From: Dyadobacter sp. 676
Lineage (GTDB): Bacteria > Bacteroidota > Bacteroidia > Cytophagales > Spirosomataceae
Assembly: GCF_040448675.1 (NCBI RefSeq)
Contig: NZ_CP159289.1
Location: 6,803,001-6,867,000 of the forward strand
Length of the DNA: 64,000 nt
Direction: 5' to 3'
In this document: one piece after another, positions 38,587-47,692 of the stretch
Layout: each line of letters starts with the position of its first letter
How positions within the stretch are numbered: the first letter of the stretch is position 1
The notes under the pieces: model-generated
Seen by the model: the letters and a program-made list of their open reading frames with translations, nothing else
Database searches by the model: none
What the model was told of the DNA's origin: nothing
Made by a program: the position numbers and the translations under genes

Positions 38587-39126
38587 TTAATATACCTCAT
38601 CCATTATTTTCACCAGCCAGTCGGCCACCGCCTTTGCATTGGTATCCTGATTATGGATGGTTACGTTGCCTGTTTGCCGGAGCAGCACGGCGGTGTAAGT
38701 CTTCTTGCCAGCATTGTAGGTGTAGCTATAAAAGCGCGTTAGACCGAGGTCGGCGCCGCCTGGTACCGGTTTCGAGAAATCCTTTCCGGCGATCCCGGCC
38801 GAGGTTTTGATGTACTTTTCGAGCTCAGCGCCGTCAATTTTAATCGAAGAAACCGTCGTTTGCGAAACGTTGGCTTCCATTTCTTCTTTCGAGAGCGTCG
38901 TCTTTATATTCGCGTCGTTCCAGTTGGCGGGCATGTCGTAGGTCCTCACCTGTCCTTGTTTATCAATTAAAAAGCCTTTCCGCTGGCTTCCCCAGGCTTC
39001 GTTTGTATAATATACTTCAAAATAAATCTCCTGCCCGTCGGCAACCACCGCGTCGTCGGAACACGAAACGGACAGCGCCATCAACAGGGTGTAAAGCAGG
39101 ATCGGGACGATGCGCAGGGGCTTCAT
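38587..39126 (-). CDS. lipoprotein of unknown function
   Basis: A 179-residue protein with a lipoprotein signal MKPLRIVPILLYTLLMALSV ending in lipobox Cys22. The mature part (EIYFEVYYTNEAWGSQRKGF, KPVPGGADLGLTRFYSYTYN, KTYTAVLLRQTGNVTIHNQD) is mostly beta-strand and ends with a short helix (AKAVADWLVKIMDEVY). I do not recognise a named domain. It lies downstream of the SusC/SusD pair on the same strand, but a terminator (39191-39214) separates them, so it is probably expressed on its own. Confidence 0.8.
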   Translation of the reverse strand: MKPLRIVPILLYTLLMALSVSCSDDAVVADGQEIYFEVYYTNEAWGSQRKGFLIDKQGQVRTYDMPANWNDANIKTTLSKEEMEANVSQTTVSSIKIDGAELEKYIKTSAGIAGKDFSKPVPGGADLGLTRFYSYTYNAGKKTYTAVLLRQTGNVTIHNQDTNAKAVADWLVKIMDEVY

Positions 39127-39190
39127 TCTTGAAATGACTGGTTGGTATAAAGTTAATCATTTTACAACATCGAATGACGGTATTAAAAAA

Positions 39191-39214
39191 ATGCCCCGCA
39201 AGAACGCGGGGCAT
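39191..39214 (-). terminator. terminator of the SusC/SusD operon
   Basis: ATGCCCCGC (39191-39199) pairs with GCGGGGCAT (39206-39214). On the minus strand the stem is followed by TTTTTTAATA. It lies 27 nt after the SusD stop. Confidence 0.92.
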
Positions 39215-39240
39215 CGAAAGGCCGATAAAAAAGTAACGGG

Positions 39241-40740
39241 TTACTCGGGGTTCTGAACCAGCGCGGGATTCAGCACTGTTTCCGCTTCCGGGAAGAAATG
39301 CACCACGCGCGGGTGCGTGTACGGGATCTCCTGTTTCACGGCACCGGCCACCAAATGCGTACCTGGATAATTGCGCTCCATTGTGCGTTTGTTTCGGAAA
39401 ACATCGTATTTACGCAGGCCTTCCCAGGCAAGTTCCAGATGCGCTTCTTCGAGCACCACGTCGAGCACGCTGGTGTAACCCATCATGTTAGTGGCCGAGA
39501 AAAGCTCGTTACCCGACAACCCGGCACGTTTGCGAATCAGGTTTACGTCTTCCAGCGCTTCCGCGTTCCTGCCGAGCTTGGCATTGGCCTCGGCACGGAT
39601 CAGGTACATTTCGGCCAGTCTGAATAGTACCGGCGAGCTCAGCATCGGGTAACCTTCCTGGTAAGAAAACTTGCTGATATAGTACTTCGGATAGCCGTTC
39701 CGGGTTGCCAGCACTTTGTTGCCTGCCGCATCGGTTTTGATCGAACCGTCGGGATTCTTCTCATATACCGGAATGATGTATTCCCGGCGCTTGTCGTTCG
39801 GAAATTTGTCGATCAGTTTGCGGTATTTTTCGGACGCATACATTTCGCCCCAGCCCTCGCCGTCTGACAAATACATCGCGCCGATCGCCGAGTAGCCGCG
39901 GTTGTCTTTCACGGTGTGCCGTATCGCAAAAATGGTTTCGGTATTCGACTCGGGAACGGTGGTATAATATTTTGGCAAATTGGCCGTCGGAACGAGCGAA
40001 TAACGGTTAGAGCCGATGACCTTGTTGGCATATTCGATGGCCTTTTCGTTGTTTTCCATATAAAGATAAATGCGGCTCAGCATCGCATAGGCGACCTCTT
40101 TGGAAGCGAAATTGTTATTCTTGGCGACGGTCATCAGGCTGATCGCCTTTTCGAGGTCCTGGATAACGGCGGCATAAACTTCCTTCACCGTTCCGCGGGT
40201 CTGCTTCTCGGCCGGGGGCACCGTAGATTTAACCAGAATCACACCGGGCGACGCACCCGCATCGGGAGCGTACGGACGTGCGAATACGTTGGCCAGGTGG
40301 AAATGCAGCAATGCCCGCAGAAAGTAATTTTCCCCGAGAACCTGGTCGAGCTCGGCCGACTGCCCTTCCTTCAAAAGCTCGATGATCACATTTGTGCCGT
40401 ATATGGCCTGATACGATTTCGTATAGAAATTCGTAGCCAACGCGCTGGTTTTAATGTGATTGTAATTATAGGAAAAATATAGCGGATCGGCCGTGGTACC
40501 GCTCAACGAAACATTGTCGGAAGGGAATTCCGACATCATATGGTAGGAACGGATATAGTTTCCGTCCTTTAAAATGGCGTAATTGCCCAATGTGGCCGCT
40601 TTGAGGCCTTCGGGCGTATTCACAACCTGTGTCGAGGTGAGGCCGTCGTAAGGTGTGATGGTCAGTTCGTCGGAACATCCCGTAAGCAATGTCCCGCCCA
40701 GCAGTACTGCGAATGCGGTTGATTTGATATATCGCTTCAT
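39241..40740 (-). CDS. RagB/SusD-family nutrient-binding lipoprotein
   Basis: Surface lipoprotein that caps its SusC partner and binds the substrate. Lipoprotein signal MKRYIKSTAFAVLLGGTLLT with Cys22, 499 aa. It carries the SusD-type N-terminal helices (VVNTPEGLKAATLGNYAILK, ENYFLRALLHFHLANVFARP) and TPR-like core (AYAMLSRIYLYMENNEKAIE). The C-terminal half has PVLFRLAEMYLIRAEANAKL, with NAEALEDVNLIRKRAGLSGN and ELAWEGLRKYDVFRNKRTME. It starts 10 nt after the SusC stop. No glycoside hydrolase lies beside the pair, so the nutrient could be sugar, peptide or another ligand. Confidence 0.95.
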   Translation of the reverse strand: MKRYIKSTAFAVLLGGTLLTGCSDELTITPYDGLTSTQVVNTPEGLKAATLGNYAILKDGNYIRSYHMMSEFPSDNVSLSGTTADPLYFSYNYNHIKTSALATNFYTKSYQAIYGTNVIIELLKEGQSAELDQVLGENYFLRALLHFHLANVFARPYAPDAGASPGVILVKSTVPPAEKQTRGTVKEVYAAVIQDLEKAISLMTVAKNNNFASKEVAYAMLSRIYLYMENNEKAIEYANKVIGSNRYSLVPTANLPKYYTTVPESNTETIFAIRHTVKDNRGYSAIGAMYLSDGEGWGEMYASEKYRKLIDKFPNDKRREYIIPVYEKNPDGSIKTDAAGNKVLATRNGYPKYYISKFSYQEGYPMLSSPVLFRLAEMYLIRAEANAKLGRNAEALEDVNLIRKRAGLSGNELFSATNMMGYTSVLDVVLEEAHLELAWEGLRKYDVFRNKRTMERNYPGTHLVAGAVKQEIPYTHPRVVHFFPEAETVLNPALVQNPE

Positions 40741-40750
40741 GGTTATTGGC

Positions 40751-43700
40751 TTAGAAATTAAGGTTTACACCGAACATCAGCTTTTTGCTGCTTGGATAAC
40801 GTGAGCTGTTGGTACCGTTGCTGAGATCCACTTCCGGGTCGACGCCCGAAAATTTAGTCCATGTAACGAGGTTGTCGCCGCTGACAAACACCGACAATCC
40901 ACTGATTTTCAGACGGTCCGTAAATACCTTGGGAATATCGTACGTCAGGCGCACGTTACGCAGGCGCAGATAGCTGCCGTCTTCCAGGTAACGCGACGAC
41001 GTTTTGTTCGAGTTCTTGTTGCCGTTCACGACCGCCTTCGGATGGGTAGCGATGTCGCCCTCCTTCTCCCATCGTGTCCAGCCGTCCTGCAAACGCATTT
41101 TATTGTAAGTCGGATAAGCGCCGTCGTCGTCGAACAGCTCTCGGTTATAGATATAGACCTTGTTGCCCGAAACGAACGTAAAGAATGCGGAAAGCGTCAG
41201 CCCGCCGTATTTGAATGTATTGGTGATACCTCCGGTGAATTTGGGGTTTCTCGAACCTACGAAAACACGTGTAGCGCTGTTGTAAACATTGGTGGTCGAT
41301 TCCACGATATTGCCCGAAGCATCCTTCGTCTGCAATAACCACAACGGGTCGCCGTTGGCCGGATCGACGCCCATCCATTTCCGCATATACCACGAACCCA
41401 GCTCCCTGCCCACTTCAATGCGCTGGTTACCGCTCTCGATCGGCTCGTTTTTGTTGAGCGCCAGCACCTTGTTGCGGTTTATAGAGAAATTGAAGCTTGT
41501 TTCCCAGTTGAATGCACCGCGGAGATTCTTCGATGTAATTTCAAGATCGATACCGCGGTTCCGGACCGACCCGATGTTCTGTATCTGGGAAGTAAAACCG
41601 GTGGTTGCTTCCAGCGGCACATTTTGCAACACATCCTTGTTCAGGCGGTTGTACAGGTCGATTACGAGATCCACGCGGTTGAAAAACCCGATATTGATCC
41701 CGGCATCGTAGGTATAAGCCTTTTCCCAGGTCAGGTTCGGGTTAGCCTTGCGGGCAGGGAAACCGGCCGGCAGGCCACCATACTGCGCATTGAAATCATA
41801 CAGGTCCTGCGCCACAAAATCACCAATGTTGGCATTGCCCGTCGTACCGTAACTCGTGCGGATCTTGAACAGATGGATCTTATCTTTCAGGGAAGCGAAG
41901 AACTCCTCTCCCGAAACATTCCACGCGGCGCCGACGGAATAGAAGTTACCGTAGCGGTTGTCCTTGCCGAACCGCGACGAGCCATCGCGACGGAACGAGA
42001 CGGTGGCAAAATACTTGCCGTGCAGATCGTAGTCGACGTTGATGAATGCCGACGCGAACGCATTTTTGGTCTTATAGCCGGTCAGCGAAGTCGGCGTTGC
42101 GGTCACGTTCAGGATATCGAGCGACGGGAAAATGCCCTGGCCGGTGCCGCCCATTCCGTCCGTTTTGTTTCCCTGAAACTCCGCGCCGAGAATGGCGTTG
42201 AAAGTATGCGCACCGAAGGATTTGTTCGCATTCAGCAGGTTCGAAGTGATAAAACCGTTGGTATACTCGTAGGAATTCGTCAGCGAGCCGTTGTACGACT
42301 TACCGTTCGGCGTACGCGCATCGACGTTCGATTCGGTACGGAGGTTGGTGATCGTGTAGCGGTTGGACGTCGAGAAAGTCAGCCAGTCGAGGATATTGTA
42401 TTCCAGTTTAAAATCGCCCTGAATACCCGAGCCGCGGTTCTGGTTGAAGTTGTATTGGTTGTTAAACAAAAAGTTGTTCCTGTCGCGGCCATACCAGTCG
42501 GTGGTGTTGGCATCGACATAACGGTACGAACCATCCGCATTATACGGATTATCCCACGGCAAGTTAATGTACCCCTGATACAAATATCCCTGGTCGTTCT
42601 GGCGATTATTGAAATAAGTATTCACACGGGCCGTCACTTTTACTTTGTCGTTCACGTTATGCTCGACGTTGGCACGGAAGTTGACGTTCTCATACCCGGT
42701 TTTCAGGATCACGCCCTCTTCGTTGTAGTAATTGGCCCCGAAGTGGAAACGGGTCCGGTCGGTACCGCCCGACATCGACAACGCGTGGTTGTGTGTAATA
42801 CCGGTCCGGAAAGTTTTGTCGAGCCAATCGGTATTACCGGGCGTGGCGGGCATAAAACGGCTTTGATAACCCGCGTAGGCTGTTGGAAAATTGTTAGCGG
42901 TCAAATAGGCGTTTATCTGCTCCTCCGTCGGGTTTGGGGTATTGGCGCTTAGCTGGGCGATATAATTGGCACGTTTGGTATCGTAATCGTTCCGATACAT
43001 ATAATTCGTAAAATCGTACAGTTCCTGCCCGTTCATCACCTCGAAATTCCCCCGCAGCACCTTGCTGAACCCGACCGACCCGTTGTAATTGATCTGCGTT
43101 TTGCCGGCCTTTCCGCTTTTCGTGGTAATCACGACGACGCCATTGGAAGCGCGGGAACCATATAAACCGGTCGCCGCGGCATCTTTCAGGATGGATATCG
43201 AGGCAATGTCGTTGGGATTGGCCGTTCCGCCGATCAACCCGTCGATCACGTACAGCGGCTCCGCCCCTGCGGTAATGGAACCGGTCCCGCGTACACGCAC
43301 GCTCGGCTCCGTACCCGGCGCGCCGCTCGCACTCGACACCACCACGCCCGCAGCGCGCCCCTGCAACAGCGTAGCGGTATTGTTGCTCGTAACGGTTTGT
43401 AATTCCGAACCTTTAATCACCGACACCGAGCTTACGAGCTCGGACTTCGATCTGCTGGAATAACCCGTTACCACTACCTCGTCGAGGCTCGAAACATCTT
43501 CCAGCAAGGTAATGTCGATCACCGCCCGGTTGCCGACCGGAATATGCTGCGATTTAAAGCCGATAAAACTGGCCACCAGCACATCTGCCGCACTGCTGGA
43601 TTGAATGGTAAACTGCCCCTCCGCGTCCGTCTGCGTACCGACGGTCGTTCCCTGGATCACAATGTTCACGCCTATCAGCGGAACACCCTTGCTATCGACG

Positions 43701-43843
43701 ACCTTGCCTTTGACGGGCCCCGTCGCACGCGCTGCGGGGTATGCTGTCGGCCTCGCGGCCGCGTCAAGCGGCGCCATCAGCGGCATGGCGAGTCCCACCA
43801 CAGCGGCTGTTCGAAACAGAATTTGGGTAAATCTCGGTTTCAT
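40751..43843 (-). CDS. SusC/RagA-family TonB-linked outer-membrane transporter
   Basis: TonB-dependent importer of 1030 aa working with the SusD protein encoded downstream. An N-terminal signal is followed by a CarboxypepD_reg domain (GKVVDSKGVPLIGVNIVIQG) and the SusC signature LDEVVVTGYSSRSKSELVSS. The plug has VRVRGTGSITAGAEPLYVID, ASISILKDAAATGLYGSRAS and NGVVVITTKSGKAGKTQINY. The barrel ends in SKKLMFGVNLNF with terminal Phe. A textbook Bacteroidota promoter is upstream at 43906-43935. No ECF sigma/anti-sigma or hybrid regulator is adjacent, so the inducer is not evident. Confidence 0.96.
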   Translation of the reverse strand: MKPRFTQILFRTAAVVGLAMPLMAPLDAAARPTAYPAARATGPVKGKVVDSKGVPLIGVNIVIQGTTVGTQTDAEGQFTIQSSSAADVLVASFIGFKSQHIPVGNRAVIDITLLEDVSSLDEVVVTGYSSRSKSELVSSVSVIKGSELQTVTSNNTATLLQGRAAGVVVSSASGAPGTEPSVRVRGTGSITAGAEPLYVIDGLIGGTANPNDIASISILKDAAATGLYGSRASNGVVVITTKSGKAGKTQINYNGSVGFSKVLRGNFEVMNGQELYDFTNYMYRNDYDTKRANYIAQLSANTPNPTEEQINAYLTANNFPTAYAGYQSRFMPATPGNTDWLDKTFRTGITHNHALSMSGGTDRTRFHFGANYYNEEGVILKTGYENVNFRANVEHNVNDKVKVTARVNTYFNNRQNDQGYLYQGYINLPWDNPYNADGSYRYVDANTTDWYGRDRNNFLFNNQYNFNQNRGSGIQGDFKLEYNILDWLTFSTSNRYTITNLRTESNVDARTPNGKSYNGSLTNSYEYTNGFITSNLLNANKSFGAHTFNAILGAEFQGNKTDGMGGTGQGIFPSLDILNVTATPTSLTGYKTKNAFASAFINVDYDLHGKYFATVSFRRDGSSRFGKDNRYGNFYSVGAAWNVSGEEFFASLKDKIHLFKIRTSYGTTGNANIGDFVAQDLYDFNAQYGGLPAGFPARKANPNLTWEKAYTYDAGINIGFFNRVDLVIDLYNRLNKDVLQNVPLEATTGFTSQIQNIGSVRNRGIDLEITSKNLRGAFNWETSFNFSINRNKVLALNKNEPIESGNQRIEVGRELGSWYMRKWMGVDPANGDPLWLLQTKDASGNIVESTTNVYNSATRVFVGSRNPKFTGGITNTFKYGGLTLSAFFTFVSGNKVYIYNRELFDDDGAYPTYNKMRLQDGWTRWEKEGDIATHPKAVVNGNKNSNKTSSRYLEDGSYLRLRNVRLTYDIPKVFTDRLKISGLSVFVSGDNLVTWTKFSGVDPEVDLSNGTNSSRYPSSKKLMFGVNLNF

Positions 43844-43905
43844 AAAGTGAAAAAATCGGTTAATGAGTTAAGAGTAGAATAAATTCGTTAGAAATCTAAC
43901 CACAC

Positions 43906-43935
43906 CAAAATTAACCGCGCCACCGACATTCACAA
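43906..43935 (-). promoter_or_regulatory. Bacteroidota-type promoter of SusC/SusD
   Basis: On the minus strand TTG (43933-43935), a 19-nt spacer, then TAATTTTG (43906-43913), an exact match to the TTG/TAnnTTTG consensus. Transcription would start near 43899, about 55 nt before the SusC start. Confidence 0.75.
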
Positions 43936-43984
43936 GAAAAAACCTTAAAATGTGTTCGAACACGCTTACATTTTTGCTTTTAAA

Positions 43985-44019
43985 TTCTAGTCTTTATTTC
44001 TGATGGATTAAGACTAGAA
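43985..44019. repeat. 10-bp inverted repeat upstream of the SusC promoter
   Basis: TTCTAGTCTT (43985-43994) and AAGACTAGAA (44010-44019) form a perfect inverted repeat with a 15-nt spacer, about 50 nt upstream of the promoter. It could be an operator for the SusC/SusD operon; no T-tract suggests termination. Confidence 0.5.
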
Positions 44020-44045
44020 CTTATCCTACAAACAGGCGGAAATAA

Positions 44046-44071
44046 AAATGGGCTGATATTTCAGCCCATTT
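44046..44071 (-). terminator. terminator after the lipocalin-like gene
   Basis: AAATGGGCTGA (44046-44056) pairs with TCAGCCCATTT (44061-44071), a 4-nt loop, with T-rich tail on the minus strand. It lies 39 nt after the stop at 44110. Confidence 0.85.
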
Positions 44072-44109
44072 CTATCCATGATTAAAATTACAATCGCCAT
44101 CCTGCACCA

Positions 44110-44553
44110 CTATTCCACCGCTACATATTTGCCCGAGCAAGCCTCGATGCATCCGTAGCTGATCGTCACTTTGCTGGCCGACAGGTCGGAATAAAACCAG
44201 ATATGCGACGGTGCCTTTTTGTCGATCGGGATCATTTCAAGCCTTTTGTCGTCCAGGATTTTGTAAGCGTTGAACATCGGCACCGACGACTGGCCCTGAC
44301 CTTTCTCCTCGACGAATTCGCCGTTTTCCTTGAATTCGATGGTATGGGCCATCGTGGCTTCCACCGGGTGATAAGTGCCGCTGCCGTCGCCCGGATCGCC
44401 GAGGTATTCGGTGATCTTCCATTTCCCGATCAGGGCATTGTTTTCTTTAAACGCCCTTTTCGCATTATCGTCGGCAGGATCGGCCGTTTCGTTTTTGCAG
44501 GCGGCTACCGTCCAGAGCATGATCAGCGTAAGGAGAATACGGGTTGTTTTCAT
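44110..44553 (-). CDS. lipocalin-like lipoprotein
   Basis: A 147-residue lipoprotein with signal MKTTRILLTLIMLWTVAAC (Cys19). The mature part begins with a helix, then LIGKWKITEYLGDPGDGSGT, the G-x-W start typical of small lipocalin-like Bacteroidota lipoproteins. Beta-strands follow (AHTIEFKENGEFVEEKG, YKILDDKRLEMIPIDKKAPS). Two cysteines close to the C-terminus (GCIEACSGKY) may form a disulfide. Ligand unknown. It is monocistronic, with its own terminator. Confidence 0.82.
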   Translation of the reverse strand: MKTTRILLTLIMLWTVAACKNETADPADDNAKRAFKENNALIGKWKITEYLGDPGDGSGTYHPVEATMAHTIEFKENGEFVEEKGQGQSSVPMFNAYKILDDKRLEMIPIDKKAPSHIWFYSDLSASKVTISYGCIEACSGKYVAVE

Positions 44554-44666
44554 GGGCTAATGTCAAATTGGTTCCGGTTACTTAGATACCGGCCACGCGG
44601 TTTTCGTTGGAACCCCTCTTAAATTTCTTGTCCTAAACAGGCATCAGCGAAGCGAATCGTCCGCTA

Positions 44667-45272
44667 TCACCTGATCGTCCTGAAAGTGAGATTGATGCGT
44701 GGCCCGTTCGCGGCTTTCGATTTGGGGACACGGTGTTCCCAGGTATGTTGTAAATCGCCCTTCATGATCAGCAAAGAACCATTTTCGAGCGTCAGGCCGT
44801 ATTTCCGGCTGTGGTCGGGTCGGTACCGGAATTCGAACCGACGCTCCTGCCCCAGGCTTAGCGATGCGATCACGGGGTTCCGGCCGAGCTCGTGCTCGTT
44901 ATCGCCGTGCCAGGCAACGGAGTCGTTCCCATTACGGTAATAGTTCAGCAACACGCTGTTAAAGGTGAAACCTGTCTTTTCCCCGATACGCTGTTTTAGG
45001 TCTGCCAATTCGGGCGTCCAGGCATAAGGCTCGAACCGCGTGCCCGAAAAGGCATAAGCCCTGTCGGTGTCGCCGTACCAGGCCATCAGACGCGGCGCCA
45101 GCACTTCCTTGCCGTACATTTGCATGGACTGCTGGCGCCACGGCACTTTCGCTATCCATTTTTGCATCAATGCAATGCTTTCGGCCGCGGGAACAAAGCC
45201 CGGGTAGTAGTCGAGCAGGTTCTCCGGGAACTGTAATGCTTCCTGCGAGCCGAAAAGACTTAACTGTTTCAT
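44667..45272 (-). CDS. alkB: AlkB-family Fe(II)/2-oxoglutarate dioxygenase
   Basis: Repairs alkylated bases in DNA or RNA by oxidative demethylation. The start at 45272 (MKQLSLFGSQ) gives 201 aa, normal for AlkB; longer starts to 45395 add unrelated residues. Iron ligands are in WHGDNEH (His122, Asp124) and TWEHRVPK (His180). The 2-oxoglutarate-binding arginines lie in PRINLTFR (Arg192, Arg198). VLLNYYRNGNDSVAWHGDNE is characteristic of the ALKBH2/3-like bacterial group. It is read in the same direction as the MBL-fold gene ending 69 nt upstream, so they may be co-transcribed. Confidence 0.93.
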   Translation of the reverse strand: MKQLSLFGSQEALQFPENLLDYYPGFVPAAESIALMQKWIAKVPWRQQSMQMYGKEVLAPRLMAWYGDTDRAYAFSGTRFEPYAWTPELADLKQRIGEKTGFTFNSVLLNYYRNGNDSVAWHGDNEHELGRNPVIASLSLGQERRFEFRYRPDHSRKYGLTLENGSLLIMKGDLQHTWEHRVPKSKAANGPRINLTFRTIR

Positions 45273-45340
45273 TTCAGGTCTGTCGATGGGAGTTTGAAAT
45301 ACCATAACAACAAACTTGCTGAAAAAGTCTGTGCCGAGCG

Positions 45341-46096
45341 TTAAGCGTCCGCCGCAACGACCGGCAAGACTACTCCGCTGCCGGGTTCGGTCCACAGCAC
45401 TTTCACCTGCTGCGCCAGCGATTCCCGCGCCATTTCTTCTTCCATTTGCGGGTGCTGATGGTACATGCCTTCTTTATGAAAACCGTAATGAATCGGCACG
45501 AGCACGTCGGCGTGCAGCAGGCGTGCCACCGTAACCGCCTGAATGGGCGTCAGCGTAATAGGAACCGGCGTTGGTGCGACGCGCGGAATGTTCACCACAG
45601 CGCCGTTCACAGGCAAGAACACGGCGTCGAAATGTTGCCAGGTCTTTCCAAGCTGCCAGAACTGGTTGTGCCACATCGTATCGCCGCCATGCAGAATACG
45701 CTGGCCGTCCGCCTCGATAACCCAGGAAACCTGCTTGTCGCCCACGCCGTCCATGGCGAATACGGGCGTTACCGCAAAATTCCCGTACCGGCGGGTCTCA
45801 TTCAGCGAAACACCTGTTGGGGCAAAGCCGTCGGCAGTTAATTCGGGCACGATTGCTTCGGAAGCGATAAATTTCCCTTCCGGTTTCAGAACAGCCCTGA
45901 TCGCCTCCGGGTCGTAATGATCGGAGTGCAGATGTGTTATCAGCACCGCGTCCGCAGCGGTGTCGGAGACAAATTGTACCGGATTTTCAGGACCGATGGA
46001 TGCGCCGCGCCGGTAATTCTGCACGGCATCTATCAGTAGTACCTGTCCGTCGGATTCGACTTTAAGTCCTGCCCAAGATAATCTTTGGAGTTTCAT
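45341..46096 (-). CDS. MBL-fold metallo-hydrolase (UlaG-like)
   Basis: A 251-residue zinc-dependent hydrolase. The start at 46096 (MKLQRLSWAGLKVESDGQVL) is right for the family and leaves an 18-nt leader from the predicted promoter; an ATG at 46123 overlaps the -7 element. The metal site HLHSDH (His55, His57, Asp59, His60) is followed by ILHGGDTMWH (with Asp and His ligands) and VLVPIHYGFH. Related UlaG/YtkL-type proteins hydrolyse lactones or phosphodiesters. The gene is divergent from a LysR regulator 101 nt away, a common regulator-target arrangement. Confidence 0.9.
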   Translation of the reverse strand: MKLQRLSWAGLKVESDGQVLLIDAVQNYRRGASIGPENPVQFVSDTAADAVLITHLHSDHYDPEAIRAVLKPEGKFIASEAIVPELTADGFAPTGVSLNETRRYGNFAVTPVFAMDGVGDKQVSWVIEADGQRILHGGDTMWHNQFWQLGKTWQHFDAVFLPVNGAVVNIPRVAPTPVPITLTPIQAVTVARLLHADVLVPIHYGFHKEGMYHQHPQMEEEMARESLAQQVKVLWTEPGSGVVLPVVAADA

Positions 46097-46120
46097 GTGC
46101 TGTCGTTTTTTAGTACACCA

Positions 46121-46150
46121 CAAAGTTAGCCAGTCGATTTACATGAGCAA
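46121..46150 (-). promoter_or_regulatory. Bacteroidota-type promoter of the MBL-fold gene
   Basis: On the minus strand TTG (46148-46150), a 19-nt spacer and TAACTTTG (46121-46128), an exact TTG/TAnnTTTG match. Start of transcription near 46114. Confidence 0.7.
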
Positions 46151-46151
46151 A

Positions 46152-46199
46152 ATGATTTATTTTTATAAATTTGATGAGCTAATTTCATATATAAATCAT
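46152..46199. repeat. inverted repeat spanning the LysR start region
   Basis: ATGATTTAT (46152-46160) and ATAAATCAT (46191-46199) are perfect inverted copies; the second includes the first two bases of the LysR start codon. TAAATTTG lies between them. Probably the LysR-type regulator's own binding region, by inference. Confidence 0.4.
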
Positions 46200-47104
46200 G
46201 TTAACGCTTCAACATCTCTATATCATCGAAAAGATCACCAGCGAAGGCTCCGTTACCAGGGCAGCCGAAAAGCTGAATCTTACCCAATCGGCATTGAGCC
46301 ACCAGATCCGCGACCTGGAAGCGGCAAGCGGACTGAAACTTTTCAACAGAATTGGCAAAAAGCTGGTGCTCAACGAGGCCGGCCAGCGTGTGGTGGCAGG
46401 CTCGCGGCAAGTGTTACCCGTTATACGCGAACTGGAAGCGGAATTGAAAGCCATGCGGGAAGGCAAAAAGCAGACGATCCGTATCAGCACCGAATGCTAC
46501 ACTTGCTACCATTGGCTGCCGAGGCTACTTACCGACTTTCACCAGGATTACCCGGGCATCGACATCCAGATCGTAGCCGAAGCCACCCGCCGCCCCATGG
46601 AATACCTTGAAGCCGGCAAACTGGAACTTGCACTCGTAAACGGCACCAACGGCAGCACCAGCCTGCATTTCGAACCGCTTTTTGAAGACCGCATGATAGC
46701 ACTGCTTTCCGATAGACACCCACTCGCACTGCGCAACACGCCGCTCGAATTTACAGATATCCATTCCGAAACCCTGGTGGCGTTCCAGATCGGCAAAAGC
46801 GACGGGCTGCTCAATGAAGACCTTGTTTCAAGCCTTTCGCCCCGAAAAGTGATCCATATTCCGATGACCGAGGCGATCGTCGAAATGGTGCGGTTCGGTA
46901 TGGGAATCACAGTTATGGCCGAATGGGCCGCACGTCAGTACCTGGACGCGGGGGGGATTGGCCACGCTGCCTTTCCGCGCGGACATCGGTACCCGGCGCT
47001 GGTATGCGTGCACGCACAAAGACCGGAGCGAATCGCTGGCACATCTGGTAAGCCGGATTCAGACGGCATTGCTTGGCAAAACCGACCCGGTGACCGTTAG
47101 CTGA
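46198..47104 (+). pseudogene. LysR-family transcriptional regulator, frameshifted near the 3' end
   Basis: DNA-binding activator/repressor. N-terminal winged helix-turn-helix: TLQHLYIIEKITSEGSVTRA, AEKLNLTQSALSHQIRDLEA, LFNRIGKKLVLNEAGQRVVA. The effector domain begins about residue 95 (IRISTECYTCYHWLPRLLTD). After a run of seven G (46950-46956) the written frame becomes unlike the family and stops at 47100. Removing one G gives GGLATLPFRADIGTRRWYAC and KDRSESLAHLVSRIQTALLG, the expected C-terminus, ending at 47104 with 301 aa. Cys residues in the first effector strand recall MetR-like proteins. It probably controls the divergent MBL-fold and AlkB genes. Confidence 0.88.
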
Positions 47105-47107
47105 TCT

Positions 47108-47692
47108 TCAGGGCATTTCGTAGCCGGAAATACCTTGCTCCTTCAATCTTTTCATCAGCAGGTTCCGTCCCCGCAGCAACTGCGAGCGGGAAGTGCTGTC
47201 GGTGATCGAAAGCGTTTTTGCGATTTCAATGTGCGAATAACCGTGAATCAGATGCAGGTTCACAATCTTTTTATAGCCTTCGGGCAGTTTGGAAATCATC
47301 TCGTTGATGAGCCCCATGTTTAGCCTGTCGACAATCGAAATGTGGTCGTTGGACTCGAGATCGAGCGGGGCCATGTCAATCGAATGGTTCAGGACTTCCT
47401 TCTTCGTCGTGCGGTGGTAATAATTAATGGCTGTACGGGTAACAACCGACCGCATCCAGGATTCGATCGATTCGAGGTTCTGTACATCATTAAGGTATCT
47501 GAAAATCTTGACGAACGATTCCTGGTAGATGTCCTCAGCCTCCATGCGCGTGCGGGCGAAACGTGAGCAAATGCGCATCAGTTCGCTCCTGAAACGGTTG
47601 TAGAATATCGTTTGTGCACGCGGGTCATGGTTTTGGCAGGCGCTGACCAGGTCGCTCAGCGTGCGGTAGTTCTTTTTAGTCGATGTCTTCAT
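47108..47692 (-). CDS. ECF-type RNA polymerase sigma factor
   Basis: Alternative sigma factor of the RpoE/ECF group. I use the ATG at 47692 (MKTSTKKNYRTLSDLVSACQ), giving 194 aa, the normal length; a longer start at 47764 would add 24 residues. Region 2 shows ARTRMEAEDIYQESFVKIFR and SIESWMRSVVTRTAINYYHR. Region 4 shows LPEGYKKIVNLHLIHGYSHI and EIAKTLSITDSTSRSQLLRG. No anti-sigma gene flanks it. It ends 3 nt from the restored LysR stop, converging with it, so antisense interference between the two transcripts is possible. Confidence 0.92.
   Translation of the reverse strand: MKTSTKKNYRTLSDLVSACQNHDPRAQTIFYNRFRSELMRICSRFARTRMEAEDIYQESFVKIFRYLNDVQNLESIESWMRSVVTRTAINYYHRTTKKEVLNHSIDMAPLDLESNDHISIVDRLNMGLINEMISKLPEGYKKIVNLHLIHGYSHIEIAKTLSITDSTSRSQLLRGRNLLMKRLKEQGISGYEMP

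Noticed and set aside
41624..42952. 442-codon plus-strand frame inside the SusC gene
   Set aside because: Antisense shadow of a conserved SusC protein; low-complexity Val/Arg/Glu translation.
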